A stretch of DNA of 64,000 nt from Cellulosimicrobium sp. ES-005 (GCF_040448685.1 NZ_CP159290.1:372001-436000); one strand, 5' to 3'. Positions 9,042 to 17,940 are shown, numbered from the stretch's first letter. The notes: a model not told the origin generated them from the sequence alone. Made by a program: numbers and translations.

Positions 9042-9143
9042 ATGACCCGGAACCACGTCGTCACCACGACCCCGCGCGCAGCGTCCTGCGCCGGCACGTC
9101 GTGCTGTCGTGGCGTGCGCACCGGGCGAATGTGCGGCTGCTGA
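9042..9143 (+). CDS. Cysteine-rich leader peptide upstream of metQ
   Basis: 33 aa. The second half holds five Cys (positions 16, 21, 22, 31, 33), including a Cys-Cys pair and a Met-Cys-Gly-Cys end just before the TGA. The ATG follows a CATGAT -10 box by 6 nt, the same leaderless spacing as at many genes in this window. Cys-rich upstream ORFs are known in actinobacteria as attenuators of sulfur-assimilation genes: ribosomes stall at Cys codons when Cys-tRNA is scarce. Hairpins that could act in such a switch follow at 9157-9172 and in the CGTCGT...ACGACG segment near 9190-9205. The peptide is probably regulatory rather than functional as a protein. Confidence 0.6.
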   Translation: MTRNHVVTTTPRAASCAGTSCCRGVRTGRMCGC

Positions 9144-9336
9144 CGCCGTCGTGACCCGCAGGGAGACCTGCGCCGCACCCGCCGCGTCGTCCTGACGACG
9201 ACGCCCCCGCTCGCCGCGTGGCTGATGGCCCGCCGGAAGCACCCCGAACCCCACCGCCTCGCAGGGCCGTCCCTGCACCACCGGCCGCGCCGGTCGCCAC
9301 CCGTGACCGTCGTCGCCGCCACCGGAAGGAACCCCC
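9144..9336 (+). promoter_or_regulatory. metQ 5' leader region with short hairpins
   Basis: 193 nt between the Cys-rich ORF and metQ. Contains CGCAGG-GAGA-CCTGCG (9157-9172) and other short self-complementary segments that could form alternative structures depending on ribosome position. Ends with a GGAAGGA ribosome-binding site before metQ. Confidence 0.4.
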
Positions 9337-10242
9337 ATGTCGTTCTCGACCACCCGCAAGCGTCTGACCTGGACCGCGATCGCCGCCACGGCCGCCCTCA
9401 CCCTCACCGCCTGCGGCGGTGGCGACGACACCGCGGGCGGCGCCGCGAGCGGCGACGCCGCGGACCCGATCCGCGTCGGCGTCGTCGGCGCGTCCGACGA
9501 CAAGTGGGCGGTGTTCCAGGAGCAGGCCGAGGCCGAGGGCATCGAGATCGAGCTCGTCGACCTCCAGGACTACACGCAGGCGAACCCGGCGCTGTCCCAG
9601 GGCGAGCTCGACGTCAACCAGTTCCAGCACCTCCAGTTCCTCGCGGGGTACAACGTGGACGCGGGCGACGACCTCCAGCCGATCGGCGCGACCGCCGTCT
9701 ACCCGCTCGGCCTGTACTCGTCGAAGCACACGTCGCTCGAGGAGATCCCCGACGGCGGCCAGGTCGCCGTGCCGAACGACCCGACCAACCTCGCCCGTGC
9801 GCTCCTCGTGCTCCAGGAGGCCGGCCTGGTCGAGCTCGAGGACGGCGGGAGCTCCATCTCCACCGAGGCCGACGTGCTGCCCAGCTCCAAGGTGACGGTC
9901 ACGCCCGTCGACGCCGCGCAGACCCCGATCCAGCTCCAGTCGGTCGACGCGTCGATCATCAACAACGACTTCGTCGAGGACGCGGGCCTCAAGCCCGAGG
10001 ACGCGCTCTTCCAGGACGACCCCGACTCCGACGCCGCCAAGCCCTACATCAACGTGTGGGTCGCGCGGGCCGAGGACAAGGACGACGAGACGCTGCTCAA
10101 GCTCGCCGAGATCTCGCACTCGCCGGAGGTCGTCGAGGCGGAGAAGAAGGCGTCGGGCGGCACCGCCGTCATCAAGGAGAACACGCCCACCGAGCTCCAG
10201 GAGATCCTCGCGGGCATCGAGGACGACATCCGCAACTCCTGA
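9337..10242 (+). CDS. metQ: D-methionine/methionine ABC transporter substrate-binding lipoprotein
   Basis: 301 aa, GGAAGGA upstream. Lipoprotein signal with lipobox LTAC (Cys26) followed by a Gly-rich tether. The mature part is NlpA/MetQ family: IRVGVVGASDDKW near the N-terminus, YTQANPALSQGELDVNQFQH and DPTNLARALLVLQ are characteristic. It delivers methionine or a related sulfur compound to MetNI at the outer face of the membrane. First gene of metQ-metN-metI, behind the Cys-rich leader. A strong hairpin between metQ and metN should give more binding protein than transporter. Confidence 0.93.
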   Translation: MSFSTTRKRLTWTAIAATAALTLTACGGGDDTAGGAASGDAADPIRVGVVGASDDKWAVFQEQAEAEGIEIELVDLQDYTQANPALSQGELDVNQFQHLQFLAGYNVDAGDDLQPIGATAVYPLGLYSSKHTSLEEIPDGGQVAVPNDPTNLARALLVLQEAGLVELEDGGSSISTEADVLPSSKVTVTPVDAAQTPIQLQSVDASIINNDFVEDAGLKPEDALFQDDPDSDAAKPYINVWVARAEDKDDETLLKLAEISHSPEVVEAEKKASGGTAVIKENTPTELQEILAGIEDDIRNS

Positions 10243-10249
10243 CGTCCCC

Positions 10250-10284
10250 GCGAGGGCGGGCGCGCGCGTCGCGCCCGCCCTCGC
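10250..10284 (+). terminator. Intercistronic hairpin metQ-metN
   Basis: Perfect 15-bp GC-rich stem GCGAGGGCGGGCGCG / CGCGCCCGCCCTCGC, loop CGCGT, directly after metQ. No T-run follows, so it is more likely a partial terminator or mRNA-stabilising end than a full stop; metN follows 139 nt later. Confidence 0.65.
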
Positions 10285-10422
10285 GCGCCGTCGTGCCCGG
10301 GGGAGGACGATGGCAGGCGAGCGGCACACCCCGACAGGCGGCCCCGACGACGCACCTGGTGATCCCAGGCGACCCGGGCGGCCCCGGCCCGGAGGCCCGG
10401 CCTCCGACGAGAGGAACCCGAC

Positions 10423-11631
10423 GTGACCGACGTCCCCCGCGACGAGGGCGGTGACGAGCAGCCCGCGATCGAGCTGCGCCACGTGAGCAAGACGTTCGGC
10501 GAGGGCGACGGCGCCGTGCACGCCGTCGACGACGTCTCGCTGCGCATCCGCCGCGGTGAGATCTTCGGCGTCATCGGCTACTCGGGCGCCGGCAAGTCGA
10601 CGCTCGTGCGGCTCGTCAACGCGCTCGAGACCGTGACGAGCGGCGAGGTCGTCGTCGACGGCCAGGTGATCACCGGGCTGCCCGAGCGCCGCGTACGCGA
10701 GGTGCGCTCGCGCATCGGCATGGTGTTCCAGCAGTTCAACCTGCTGTCGTCGCGGACGGTCGCCGGGAACGTGGCCTACCCGCTCAAGGTGGCCGGCTGG
10801 CCGCGCGAGAAGCGGGCCGCGCGCGTCGCGGAGCTGCTCGCGTTCGTCGGCCTCGCCGACAAGGCGAAGGCGTACCCGCGCCAGCTCTCGGGCGGGCAGA
10901 AGCAGCGCGTCGGCATCGCGCGCGCGCTCGCCGCGCAGCCGACGATCCTCCTCGCCGACGAGGCGACCTCCGCGCTCGACCCCGAGACGACGCGCGAGGT
11001 GCTCGCGCTCCTGCGGCGCGTCAACGCCGAGCTCGGCATCACCATCGTCGTCATCACGCACGAGATGGAGGTCGTGCGCTCGACGTGCCACCGCGTCGCC
11101 GTGATGGAGCACGGGCGGGTCGTCGAGACGGGTGACGTGTACGACGTCTTCTCCGCGCCGAGCGCCGACGCCGCGCAGCGGTTCGTCGGCACCGCGCTCC
11201 ACGACCGGCCGTCGCGCGAGACGCTCGCGCGGCTGCGCGAGCGGCACCCCGGGCGGCTCGTGACGGTCGGCGTGCGGGAGGGCGCGAGCACGGGGACCGA
11301 CCTGTTCCGCCTCCTGCGCGAGCACGACGTCGACGGGTCCGTCGTCTACGGCGGCATCTCCGAGGTCGGGGAGCGCCCGTTCGGATCGCTCACCGTCGAG
11401 CTCGACGCGCCGGAGGACCGGATCGCGCCGTTCCTCGTCGCGCTGGCCGAGCGGGCCGACGTCGTGGACCTGGGGACCGCGGACCGGCCGCTCGACGACC
11501 CGCGCGTCGCGCGGCTCGACGCCGACCCGGGCGGCGGGGACGCCCCCGAGGACGCCGGCGGCGACCCGGGCGACCCGTACGGGACCGGCCGCGAGACCCT
11601 CTTCCGCCACGGCAACCTCGGAGGCCGCTGA
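10423..11631 (+). CDS. metN: Methionine ABC transporter ATP-binding protein
   Basis: 402 aa, GTG start with GAGAGGAA upstream. Walker A GYSGAGKSTLVRLVN, Q-loop MVFQQFNLLSSRTV (the QFNLL form is typical of MetN), signature LSGGQKQRVGIARAL, Walker B LLADEATSALDP and H-loop VITHEMEVV. A C-terminal NIL domain at about residues 270-345 (LFRLLREHDVDGSVVYGGISEV) binds methionine in E. coli MetN and gives feedback inhibition of transport. A further acidic/Gly tail of ~45 residues is unremarkable low-complexity. The stop overlaps metI by 1 nt (TGATG). Confidence 0.94.
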   Translation: MTDVPRDEGGDEQPAIELRHVSKTFGEGDGAVHAVDDVSLRIRRGEIFGVIGYSGAGKSTLVRLVNALETVTSGEVVVDGQVITGLPERRVREVRSRIGMVFQQFNLLSSRTVAGNVAYPLKVAGWPREKRAARVAELLAFVGLADKAKAYPRQLSGGQKQRVGIARALAAQPTILLADEATSALDPETTREVLALLRRVNAELGITIVVITHEMEVVRSTCHRVAVMEHGRVVETGDVYDVFSAPSADAAQRFVGTALHDRPSRETLARLRERHPGRLVTVGVREGASTGTDLFRLLREHDVDGSVVYGGISEVGERPFGSLTVELDAPEDRIAPFLVALAERADVVDLGTADRPLDDPRVARLDADPGGGDAPEDAGGDPGDPYGTGRETLFRHGNLGGR

Positions 11632-12293
11632 TGAACCGCGACTGGTCCCAGCTCTGGCCGATCCTCTGGGAGTCCTTCGGGCAGACGCTCCAGATGGTGT
11701 CCGTCGCGCTGCTCACGGGCGGGCTGGCGGGCCTCGCCCTCGGCATCGCGCTCTACGTGACGCGGCGGGGCAACCTGCTCGACAACCGCTGGGTGTTCGG
11801 CGTGCTCAACGTGCTCGTCAACATCGTGCGGCCCATCCCGTTCATCATCTTCGTCACGCTGCTCGGGCCGGTGACGCTCCAGGTGGTCGGGACGACGCTC
11901 GGCACCGAGGCGTTCATCTTCCCGCTGTCCGTCATGACGGCGTTCGGCACGAGCCGCATCGTCGAGCAGAACCTCGTGGGCATCGACCCGGGCGTCATCG
12001 AGGCGGCGCGCGCGATGGGCGCGTCGTCGTGGCGCATCATCACGACCGTGCTCGTCCCCGAGGCGCTCGCGCCGCTCATCCTCGGGTACACGTTCCTCTT
12101 CATCGCCGTGCTGGACATGTCCGCGATCGCGGGGATCATCGGCGGCGGCGGGCTCGGCAACTTCGCGATCGTCTACGGCTACCAGCGCTACAACTGGGGC
12201 GTCGTGGTCGTGACGGTCCTCGTCATCATCGCGATCGTCCAGGTCGCGCAGCTCCTCGGCAACTGGCTCGCCCGCAAGGCGCTCCACCGCTGA
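11631..12293 (+). CDS. metI: Methionine ABC transporter permease
   Basis: 220 aa, five predicted membrane helices. The conserved coupling-helix loop is EAARAMGASSWRIITTVLVPEAL. Length and the motif IGGGGLGNFAIVYGYQRYNW match MetI. ATG overlaps the metN stop. Followed by a long nested inverted repeat (12303-12370) that probably ends the transcript. Confidence 0.94.
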   Translation: MNRDWSQLWPILWESFGQTLQMVSVALLTGGLAGLALGIALYVTRRGNLLDNRWVFGVLNVLVNIVRPIPFIIFVTLLGPVTLQVVGTTLGTEAFIFPLSVMTAFGTSRIVEQNLVGIDPGVIEAARAMGASSWRIITTVLVPEALAPLILGYTFLFIAVLDMSAIAGIIGGGGLGNFAIVYGYQRYNWGVVVVTVLVIIAIVQVAQLLGNWLARKALHR

Positions 12294-12302
12294 CCCGCCC
12301 CG

Positions 12303-12370
12303 CGAGATCGGCCCGTGCGTCCCCAGATCGACCTCCCGAGGGTCGATCTCGGACGTACGGGTCGATCTCG
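12303..12370. repeat. Nested inverted repeat between metI and dnaX
   Basis: Outer arms 12303-12322 and 12351-12370 pair over 20 bp with two positions that become G-U in RNA; inner arms AGATCGACC (12325-12333) and GGTCGATCT (12341-12349) pair over 9 bp. The unit GRTCGATCTC occurs in both arms. Likely terminator for metQNI, and similar in style to the other intergenic repeat families in this window. Confidence 0.75.
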
Positions 12371-12438
12371 TGGCGCTCGGCGTCGACGACGGCGGAGCGG
12401 CCTCGTGCCTGTGGGACGCGGCGTCTAGAGTGACGGGG

Positions 12439-15354
12439 GTGAGCACCGCCCTGTACCGCCGCTACCGGCCCGAGACCTTCGCCGAGGTGATCGGTCAGGA
12501 CCACGTGACCGCGCCGCTCATGCAGGCGCTGCGCAGCGGCCGGGTGAACCACGCCTACCTCTTCTCCGGCCCGCGCGGCTGCGGCAAGACGACGAGCGCG
12601 CGCATCCTCGCGCGCACGCTCAACTGCGCGCGGAACACCCCGGACGACCCGCTCGACGCGCCCTGCGGCGAGTGCCCGTCGTGCGTCGAGCTCGCGCGCG
12701 GCGGCCCGGGCAGCCTCGACGTCGTCGAGATCGACGCGGCGTCGCACAACGGCGTCGACGACGCCCGCGAGCTGCGCGAGCGCGCCGCGTTCGCCCCGGC
12801 GCGCGACCGGTACAAGATCTTCATCCTCGACGAGGCGCACATGGTGACGCCGCAGGGCTTCAACGCCCTGCTCAAGCTCGTCGAGGAGCCGCCCGAGCAC
12901 GTGAAGTTCGTCTTCGCGACGACGGAGCCGGACAAGGTCATCGGCACCATCCGCTCGCGCACGCACCACTACCCCTTCCGCCTCGTCCCGCCGGACGTGC
13001 TCGGGCCCTACCTCGAGGAGCTGTGCGCCGCGGAGGGCGTGACGATCGGCGGCGGCGTCGTCCCGCTCGTCACGCGCGCCGGGGGCGGCTCCGTCCGCGA
13101 CTCGCTGTCCGTCATGGACCAGCTCATCGCGGGCGCCCAGGACGGCGCCGTGGAGTACGAGCGCGCCGTCGCGCTCCTGGGCTTCACGCACGCGACGCTC
13201 CTCGACGACGTCGTGGACGCCCTCGCCGCGCGCGACGGCGCGAGCATCTTCCGCGTCGTGGACCACGTCATCGCGACCGGGCACGAGCCCCGGCGCTTCG
13301 TCGAGGACGTCCTCGAACGCCTGCGCGACCTCATCGTCATCGCCGTCTCCGGCGACGAGGCGCAGGCCGTGCTGCGCGACCAGCCCGCCGACCAGCTCGC
13401 GCGCATGCGCGCCCAGGCGCAGAACCTCGGCGTCGCCGAGCTCTCGCGCGCGGCCGACCTCGTCAACGCGGCGCTCACGGAGATGACGGGCGCCACCTCG
13501 CCGCGACTCCACCTGGAGCTCCTCATGGCGAGGCTGCTCCTTCCCGGGGCCGACGACGGCGCAGCCGGGTTCGCGGCGCGCCTCGACCGGCTCGAGCGTG
13601 GCGGCCTGGGCGCCGTCGCCGCCGTGCCGGCGGCCGTCTCGCCGGGGGCGGGGACGCCTGCCGGCGCCGGAGCCGCCGTGCCCGACGGCGGCGGCCAGGC
13701 CCCCGTCGCGACCGCACCGGCGTCCGGCCTCACCGGTGCCGCCGCCGTGCGCGCGGCCCTCCGCCCCACCCGGACCACCCCGTCCGCCCCCGCTGTGCAG
13801 CCGTCGGCCGGTGCCGCCGCGCCGACCGACGCGCGGCCTGCACCCGAGCCGGCCGAGCCCCGCGCCGCCGCGGCCGTCCCGGCAGGGACCGTCGAGGACG
13901 AGCGGGGCTCGGCGCCCGGCGCCCCGTCGGCACCGGACACCCCGTCCGTACCGAACGAGGGCGTCGTTCCGTCGGGCACGACCGAGCCCGCGCGCACGGA
14001 TGCCGCGCCGCCCGCCGTGCCCACGTCGTCGTCGACCGCGGAGACCGGCGGCGGACCGGCGCAGGCGGTGCCGCCGGTCGAGCAGACCGGTACCGCGCGT
14101 CGGACCGGCCCGGTCGAGCCGACCGGTCCGGCGGAGCAGGACCACGCGGACGCCGATGCAGCGACGCGCGACGACGCCGTGTCGCCGACGCGCGAGGAGG
14201 CGGCGCCGCCCGCGCGTGCCGAGGCGGCCCCCGCAGGGCTGGCAGCAGGCCGTCCGGCGCAGCCGACGGCGAGCGCCCCGTCCGGTGCCGCGAGCCCGGC
14301 GTTCACGACCGAGGAGCTCCGGCGGCGCTGGCCCGAGGTGCTGGAGAACCTGCGGGCGAACCCCGTCACGTGGTCGCTGGTCGGCCCGAACGCGCAGGTC
14401 GCGGAGCTCGCGCAGGGCGTCCTCTTCCTCGCCTTCCCGTCGCCGGGCCTCGCACGCACCTTCTCCTCCTCGCGGCACATCCACGCGGTGCAGGACGTCG
14501 TCTACCAGACCCTCGGGCTCCAGGTGCGCGTCGAGGCGCGGCTCGACGAGGGCGGGGCGGCCGGTGCCGGGCGCCCCTCGGCACAGGGCCCTGCGGCCCC
14601 CGCCCCCGCGGGCCCCGGCCAGGGCCCGGCAGCGCCCGGCCTCGGCGGGACCGGTCCGGAGCCCGGCTCCGGAGGGGGCGGTGCGTCCGTGCCCCTCGCG
14701 ACGGTCGGCGCGCCGGGCGGGACCGTGGCGTCCGGCACGGCCACCTCCCCGACCGCGCTCGCGACGGGCGCGTCCGCACCGCGCGGCGCCGTCGCGTTGC
14801 AGGAGCGACCGGTCGAGACGGGCGTCGCCGGCGGCGACGCGGACCACCGTCCGGTGGTCGACGCCGCGGACGAGGCCTGGCTCGCCGGAGCCTCGTCGCC
14901 GTCGCCGTCGCCGTCGCCCGAACCTCGGATCGACACGGCGGACGAGGCGTGGCTCGCGGGGGCGCCCGCCGAGCCTCCGGCCGACCTCGACGACGGGCCC
15001 GAGCCGGAGCCTGTTCTCGACAATGCCCCGGAGACGCGCGTGGTGCCCGCTGCGCAGGCTCCGGCCGCCCCGGCACCGGTCTCGCCCGTGAGCCCTGCGC
15101 CGGCCTCCCCGGCGCAGCCGCTGCGCGGGGTCTCTGCCGCGCGCGCGGCGATCGCGGCGGCCACGACGGCCCGCGTCTCCCGACCTGCCGAGGCGTCGGC
15201 TCGGCGGGACGCGCCGTCGACGGTCGATCCGATGGACGACCTGCCCTCCGCGGACGACCCCGACATCGTCTCGACCGGTCTGGTCGGGACGGCGCTCGTC
15301 GTGAGCCTGCTCGACGGCAAGATCATCGAGGAGATCCAGGACCAGGGCGTCTGA
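12439..15354 (+). CDS. dnaX: DNA polymerase III subunits gamma and tau
   Basis: 971 aa. GTG at 12439 was chosen over the in-frame ATG at 12370 because conserved DnaX sequence begins here (LYRRYRPETFAEVIGQ) and TAGAGT (12426-12431) lies 7 nt upstream. Clamp-loader ATPase at residues 1-230: Walker A GPRGCGKTTSARIL, a four-Cys zinc module (LNC...CGECPSC), Walker B ILDEAHMV and the FATTEP sensor. Domain III extends to about 375. Residues ~400-930 are an Ala/Pro/Gly-rich linker interrupted by a conserved block at about 615-720 (tau-type, EELRRRWPEVLENL). The acidic C-terminal DPDIVSTGLVG peptide is conserved in actinobacteria. No frameshift signal for a short gamma form was recognised. It loads the beta clamp and couples the replicase to the helicase. 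Confidence 0.96.
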   Translation: MSTALYRRYRPETFAEVIGQDHVTAPLMQALRSGRVNHAYLFSGPRGCGKTTSARILARTLNCARNTPDDPLDAPCGECPSCVELARGGPGSLDVVEIDAASHNGVDDARELRERAAFAPARDRYKIFILDEAHMVTPQGFNALLKLVEEPPEHVKFVFATTEPDKVIGTIRSRTHHYPFRLVPPDVLGPYLEELCAAEGVTIGGGVVPLVTRAGGGSVRDSLSVMDQLIAGAQDGAVEYERAVALLGFTHATLLDDVVDALAARDGASIFRVVDHVIATGHEPRRFVEDVLERLRDLIVIAVSGDEAQAVLRDQPADQLARMRAQAQNLGVAELSRAADLVNAALTEMTGATSPRLHLELLMARLLLPGADDGAAGFAARLDRLERGGLGAVAAVPAAVSPGAGTPAGAGAAVPDGGGQAPVATAPASGLTGAAAVRAALRPTRTTPSAPAVQPSAGAAAPTDARPAPEPAEPRAAAAVPAGTVEDERGSAPGAPSAPDTPSVPNEGVVPSGTTEPARTDAAPPAVPTSSSTAETGGGPAQAVPPVEQTGTARRTGPVEPTGPAEQDHADADAATRDDAVSPTREEAAPPARAEAAPAGLAAGRPAQPTASAPSGAASPAFTTEELRRRWPEVLENLRANPVTWSLVGPNAQVAELAQGVLFLAFPSPGLARTFSSSRHIHAVQDVVYQTLGLQVRVEARLDEGGAAGAGRPSAQGPAAPAPAGPGQGPAAPGLGGTGPEPGSGGGGASVPLATVGAPGGTVASGTATSPTALATGASAPRGAVALQERPVETGVAGGDADHRPVVDAADEAWLAGASSPSPSPSPEPRIDTADEAWLAGAPAEPPADLDDGPEPEPVLDNAPETRVVPAAQAPAAPAPVSPVSPAPASPAQPLRGVSAARAAIAAATTARVSRPAEASARRDAPSTVDPMDDLPSADDPDIVSTGLVGTALVVSLLDGKIIEEIQDQGV

Positions 15355-15356
15355 CC

Positions 15357-15749
15357 GTGAGCCGGGGCGGCCTCCACCACGTCGAGCTCTGGGTGCCGGA
15401 CCTCGCCCGGGCGGAGCGCTCCTGGGGCTGGCTGCTCCCCGAGCTCGGGTACGCGCTGCACCAGCGATGGGAGCACGGCCGGTCCTGGCGACTCGGCGGG
15501 ACGTACGTCGTCGTCGAGCAGAGCCCGGTGCTCGCGTCCGGGGAGCACGACCGGCTGCGGCCGGGCCTGAACCACCTCGCCTTCCGCGGCGGCTCGCGCG
15601 CTGACGTGGACGAGCTGGTCCTGCGGGCCGGCGACCACGGGTGGTCGTTGCTGTTCGGCGACCGCCACCCGTTCGCCGGCGGAGACGACCACTACGCCGC
15701 CTATCTCGAGGACGTCGACGGGTTCGAGGTCGAGATCGTCGCGTCCTGA
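15357..15749 (+). CDS. VOC-superfamily (glyoxalase-like) protein
   Basis: 130 aa, GTG 2 nt after the dnaX stop. One VOC fold with the paired beta-alpha-beta-beta-beta modules: LHHVELWVPDLARAERSWGWLL at the start and YAAYLEDVDGFEVEIVA at the end, with His8, a mid His and Glu126 as possible metal ligands. Substrate unknown. It occupies the place between dnaX and recR where many bacteria encode the nucleoid protein EbfC/YbaB. Confidence 0.8.
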   Translation: MSRGGLHHVELWVPDLARAERSWGWLLPELGYALHQRWEHGRSWRLGGTYVVVEQSPVLASGEHDRLRPGLNHLAFRGGSRADVDELVLRAGDHGWSLLFGDRHPFAGGDDHYAAYLEDVDGFEVEIVAS

Positions 15750-15816
15750 CCGACCCGGCCGTCCTGCCTCGACCGGGCAGGCCGGTCGTGTGGGCCGCGC
15801 CCCGTAGGCTGGGGGC

Positions 15817-16416
15817 GTGTACGAAGGCGCTGTCCAGGACCTGATCGACGAGCTCGGCCGGCTTCCCGGCGTCGGGCCCAAGAGCGCGCAGCGCATCGCG
15901 TTCCACCTGCTCGCGGCCGACGCGGTCGACGTGCGCCGGCTCGCCGACGCGCTCACCGAGGTGAAGGCGCGCGTGCGCTTCTGCGAGACGTGCGGGAACG
16001 TCGCGGAGTCCGAGCAGTGCCGCATCTGCGCGGACCCGCGCCGGTCGCCCGAGGTGATCTGCGTCGTCGAGGAGCCCAAGGACGTGGTCGCGATCGAGCG
16101 CACGCGCGAGTTCCGCGGTCGGTACCACGTGCTCGGCGGCGCCATCAACCCGATCGAGAACGTCGGTCCGGGCGACCTGCGGATCGCCGAGCTCATGGCG
16201 CGCCTCGCCGACGGCCAGGTGACCGAGGTGATCCTCGCGACCGACCCGAACGTCGAGGGCGAGGCCACGGCCACGTACCTCGCGCGCATGCTCGGCCCCA
16301 TGGGCCTGCGCGTGACCCGCCTCGCGTCCGGGCTGCCGGTCGGGGGAGACTTGGAGTACGCGGACGAGGTGACGCTCGGCCGGGCGTTCGAGGGCCGACG
16401 TCTCGTCGGCGGCTGA
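15817..16416 (+). CDS. recR: Recombination protein RecR
   Basis: 199 aa, full length. N-terminal helix-hairpin-helix ([21 protein letters not shown]), C4 zinc finger (CETCGN...CRIC), Toprim domain ([24 protein letters not shown]) and C-terminal Walker-B-like segment ([22 protein letters not shown]). With RecF/RecO it loads RecA at gaps. Leaderless: TAGGCT (15805-15810), then 6 nt, then GTG. Confidence 0.96.
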   Translation: MYEGAVQDLIDELGRLPGVGPKSAQRIAFHLLAADAVDVRRLADALTEVKARVRFCETCGNVAESEQCRICADPRRSPEVICVVEEPKDVVAIERTREFRGRYHVLGGAINPIENVGPGDLRIAELMARLADGQVTEVILATDPNVEGEATATYLARMLGPMGLRVTRLASGLPVGGDLEYADEVTLGRAFEGRRLVGG

Positions 16417-16431
16417 CGAGAGGTGACGAGC

Positions 16432-17001
16432 ATGGGGGAGATCGAGAACGACCCCGACCTGCGGGAGATCGCCGAGGGCATGGCCGCGCAGGCGCGCGCG
16501 TTCCTGACGACCGCGACGCAGGTCGCGTCGGGGGCCGCACCCGGGGCCGTGCTGCCCCTGCTGCTGCTCGCGCTGTCGGACGCGCTCGCCGCGGGCGCAC
16601 GGCTCGGGGCGATGGGCGACGTCGTCCCGGTCGAGCGCTTCGAGCCCGACGCCGGCCGCGACACCGACGTGGACCCGCTGCGGACGGCCCTCTCCCAGCT
16701 CTTCGACGGGTTCGACGACTATGCCGAGATCACGGACCCGCTCGTGGGCGCCGAGGTCGGGGCCGCGTCCCTCTCGGGCGACCTCGCGTGCGTCGCCGAG
16801 TGCCTCGCGAAGGGCCTCCAGCACTACGACGGCGGCCGCGAGCTCGAGGGCCTGTGGTGGTGGCAGTTCTCCTACGTCTCGCTCTGGGGGGAGCGCGCCG
16901 CGAGCGCGCTGCGCGTGCTGCAGCTCGCGCTCGCGCACCTGCGCCTCGACGTCGAGGACGACGTCGCGGCCGAGGCGGAGTACGACGCCCTCCAGTCCTG
17001 A
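16432..17001 (+). CDS. DUF5063 domain protein
   Basis: 189 aa. ATG at 16432 with AGAGG 8 nt upstream is preferred to the GTG at 16423. Mostly helical with the family's PLLLLALSDALAAGARLGA and GLWWWQFSYVSLWGERA segments. The gene sits between recR and lysC in actinobacterial chromosomes, but its role is unknown. It begins 15 nt after the recR stop and is probably co-transcribed with recR. Confidence 0.8.
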   Translation: MGEIENDPDLREIAEGMAAQARAFLTTATQVASGAAPGAVLPLLLLALSDALAAGARLGAMGDVVPVERFEPDAGRDTDVDPLRTALSQLFDGFDDYAEITDPLVGAEVGAASLSGDLACVAECLAKGLQHYDGGRELEGLWWWQFSYVSLWGERAASALRVLQLALAHLRLDVEDDVAAEAEYDALQS

Positions 17002-17095
17002 CGCACGTCGCGGTTCGATGCCCGTCCGACGGACCGGATGCGCACGACCGGGACGCAGGACCACCGCGACCGAGGCGCTGTGGTACCACTAGGGA

Positions 17096-17911
17096 GTGCT
17101 GCCCGCCTTCTCCCTCCCGGTCTCCGGCGGGCTCGAGATCGACGGCGTGACCGTCCTCCTGCTCGTCCTCGCCGCCCTGACGGCGGGGTGGATCGACGCC
17201 GTCGTCGGCGGCGGGGGTCTGGTCCAGCTCCCCGCGCTGCTCCTCGTGCCCGGCATCAGCCCGGTCCAGGCGCTCGCGACGAACAAGCTCGCGAGCATCA
17301 TGGGCACCTCGGTGAGCGCGGCGACGTACTACCGGCGGGTGGGCCCCGACCTGCGGACGGCCGGTCCGATGGCGCTCGCGGCGCTGGTCGGCGCGATCGG
17401 CGGCGCCGCCCTCGCGTCGCGCATCCCGGCGGAGCTGTTCGAGCCGATCATCCTCGTGGTGCTCGTCGGGGTCGCGGCCTACACGATCGCGAAGCCGAAG
17501 CTGGGGCACACGACGAACCTGCGCTGGGAGGGCAACGGCCACCGCTGGGCCGCAGCCGGGATCGGCCTCGTCATCGGCACGTACGACGGACTGCTCGGCC
17601 CGGGCACGGGGACGTTCTTCGTCATCGCGCTCGTGAGCATCCTCGGGTACGCGTTCCTGCCGGCGTCGGCGCTCGCGAAGATCGCGAACTTCGCGACGAA
17701 CGCGGGCGCGCTGATCTTCTTCGTCCCCTACGGCGCGGTGCTGTGGGGCCTGGGCCTGCTCATGGGTGCGGCGAACCTGCTCGGCGCGTACGTCGGGGCG
17801 CGCATGGCCGTGGCCAAGGGCAGCGCGTTCGTCCGCGTCGTGTTCGTCGTCGTGGTGGGGGCGCTCATCCTCAAGCTCGGGTACGACGTCGTCACCGACC
17901 TGGGCTCCTGA
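17096..17911 (+). CDS. TSUP (TauE/SafE) family permease
   Basis: 271 aa, GTG start, eight or so hydrophobic helices in two repeats. The repeated family motifs are visible: GWIDAVVGGGGLVQLPALLL with ATNKLASIMGTSVSA in the first half, GTYDGLLGPGTGTFFVIALV with KIANFATNAGAL in the second. TSUP proteins export or import sulfite, sulfonates or other organic anions; substrate not predictable here. Start is preceded by TACCAC (17084-17089), a weak -10, with 6 nt to the GTG. Confidence 0.9.
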   Translation: MLPAFSLPVSGGLEIDGVTVLLLVLAALTAGWIDAVVGGGGLVQLPALLLVPGISPVQALATNKLASIMGTSVSAATYYRRVGPDLRTAGPMALAALVGAIGGAALASRIPAELFEPIILVVLVGVAAYTIAKPKLGHTTNLRWEGNGHRWAAAGIGLVIGTYDGLLGPGTGTFFVIALVSILGYAFLPASALAKIANFATNAGALIFFVPYGAVLWGLGLLMGAANLLGAYVGARMAVAKGSAFVRVVFVVVVGALILKLGYDVVTDLGS

Positions 17912-17940
17912 CGCCACGCTGACCAGCGCGGACACGCGCC

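Noticed and set aside
8859-9336. SAM riboswitch upstream of metQ
   Set aside because: No SAM-I or SAM-IV core (such as the conserved GGCAACC with flanking helices) could be found; the Cys-rich ORF explains the leader better.
12226-17064. A 1612-codon open frame on the minus strand opposite dnaX and recR
   Set aside because: Composition is Arg/Gly/Ala-rich without domains, and it is the shadow of dnaX, recR and DUF5063, which have clear motifs. High GC produces such frames throughout the window.
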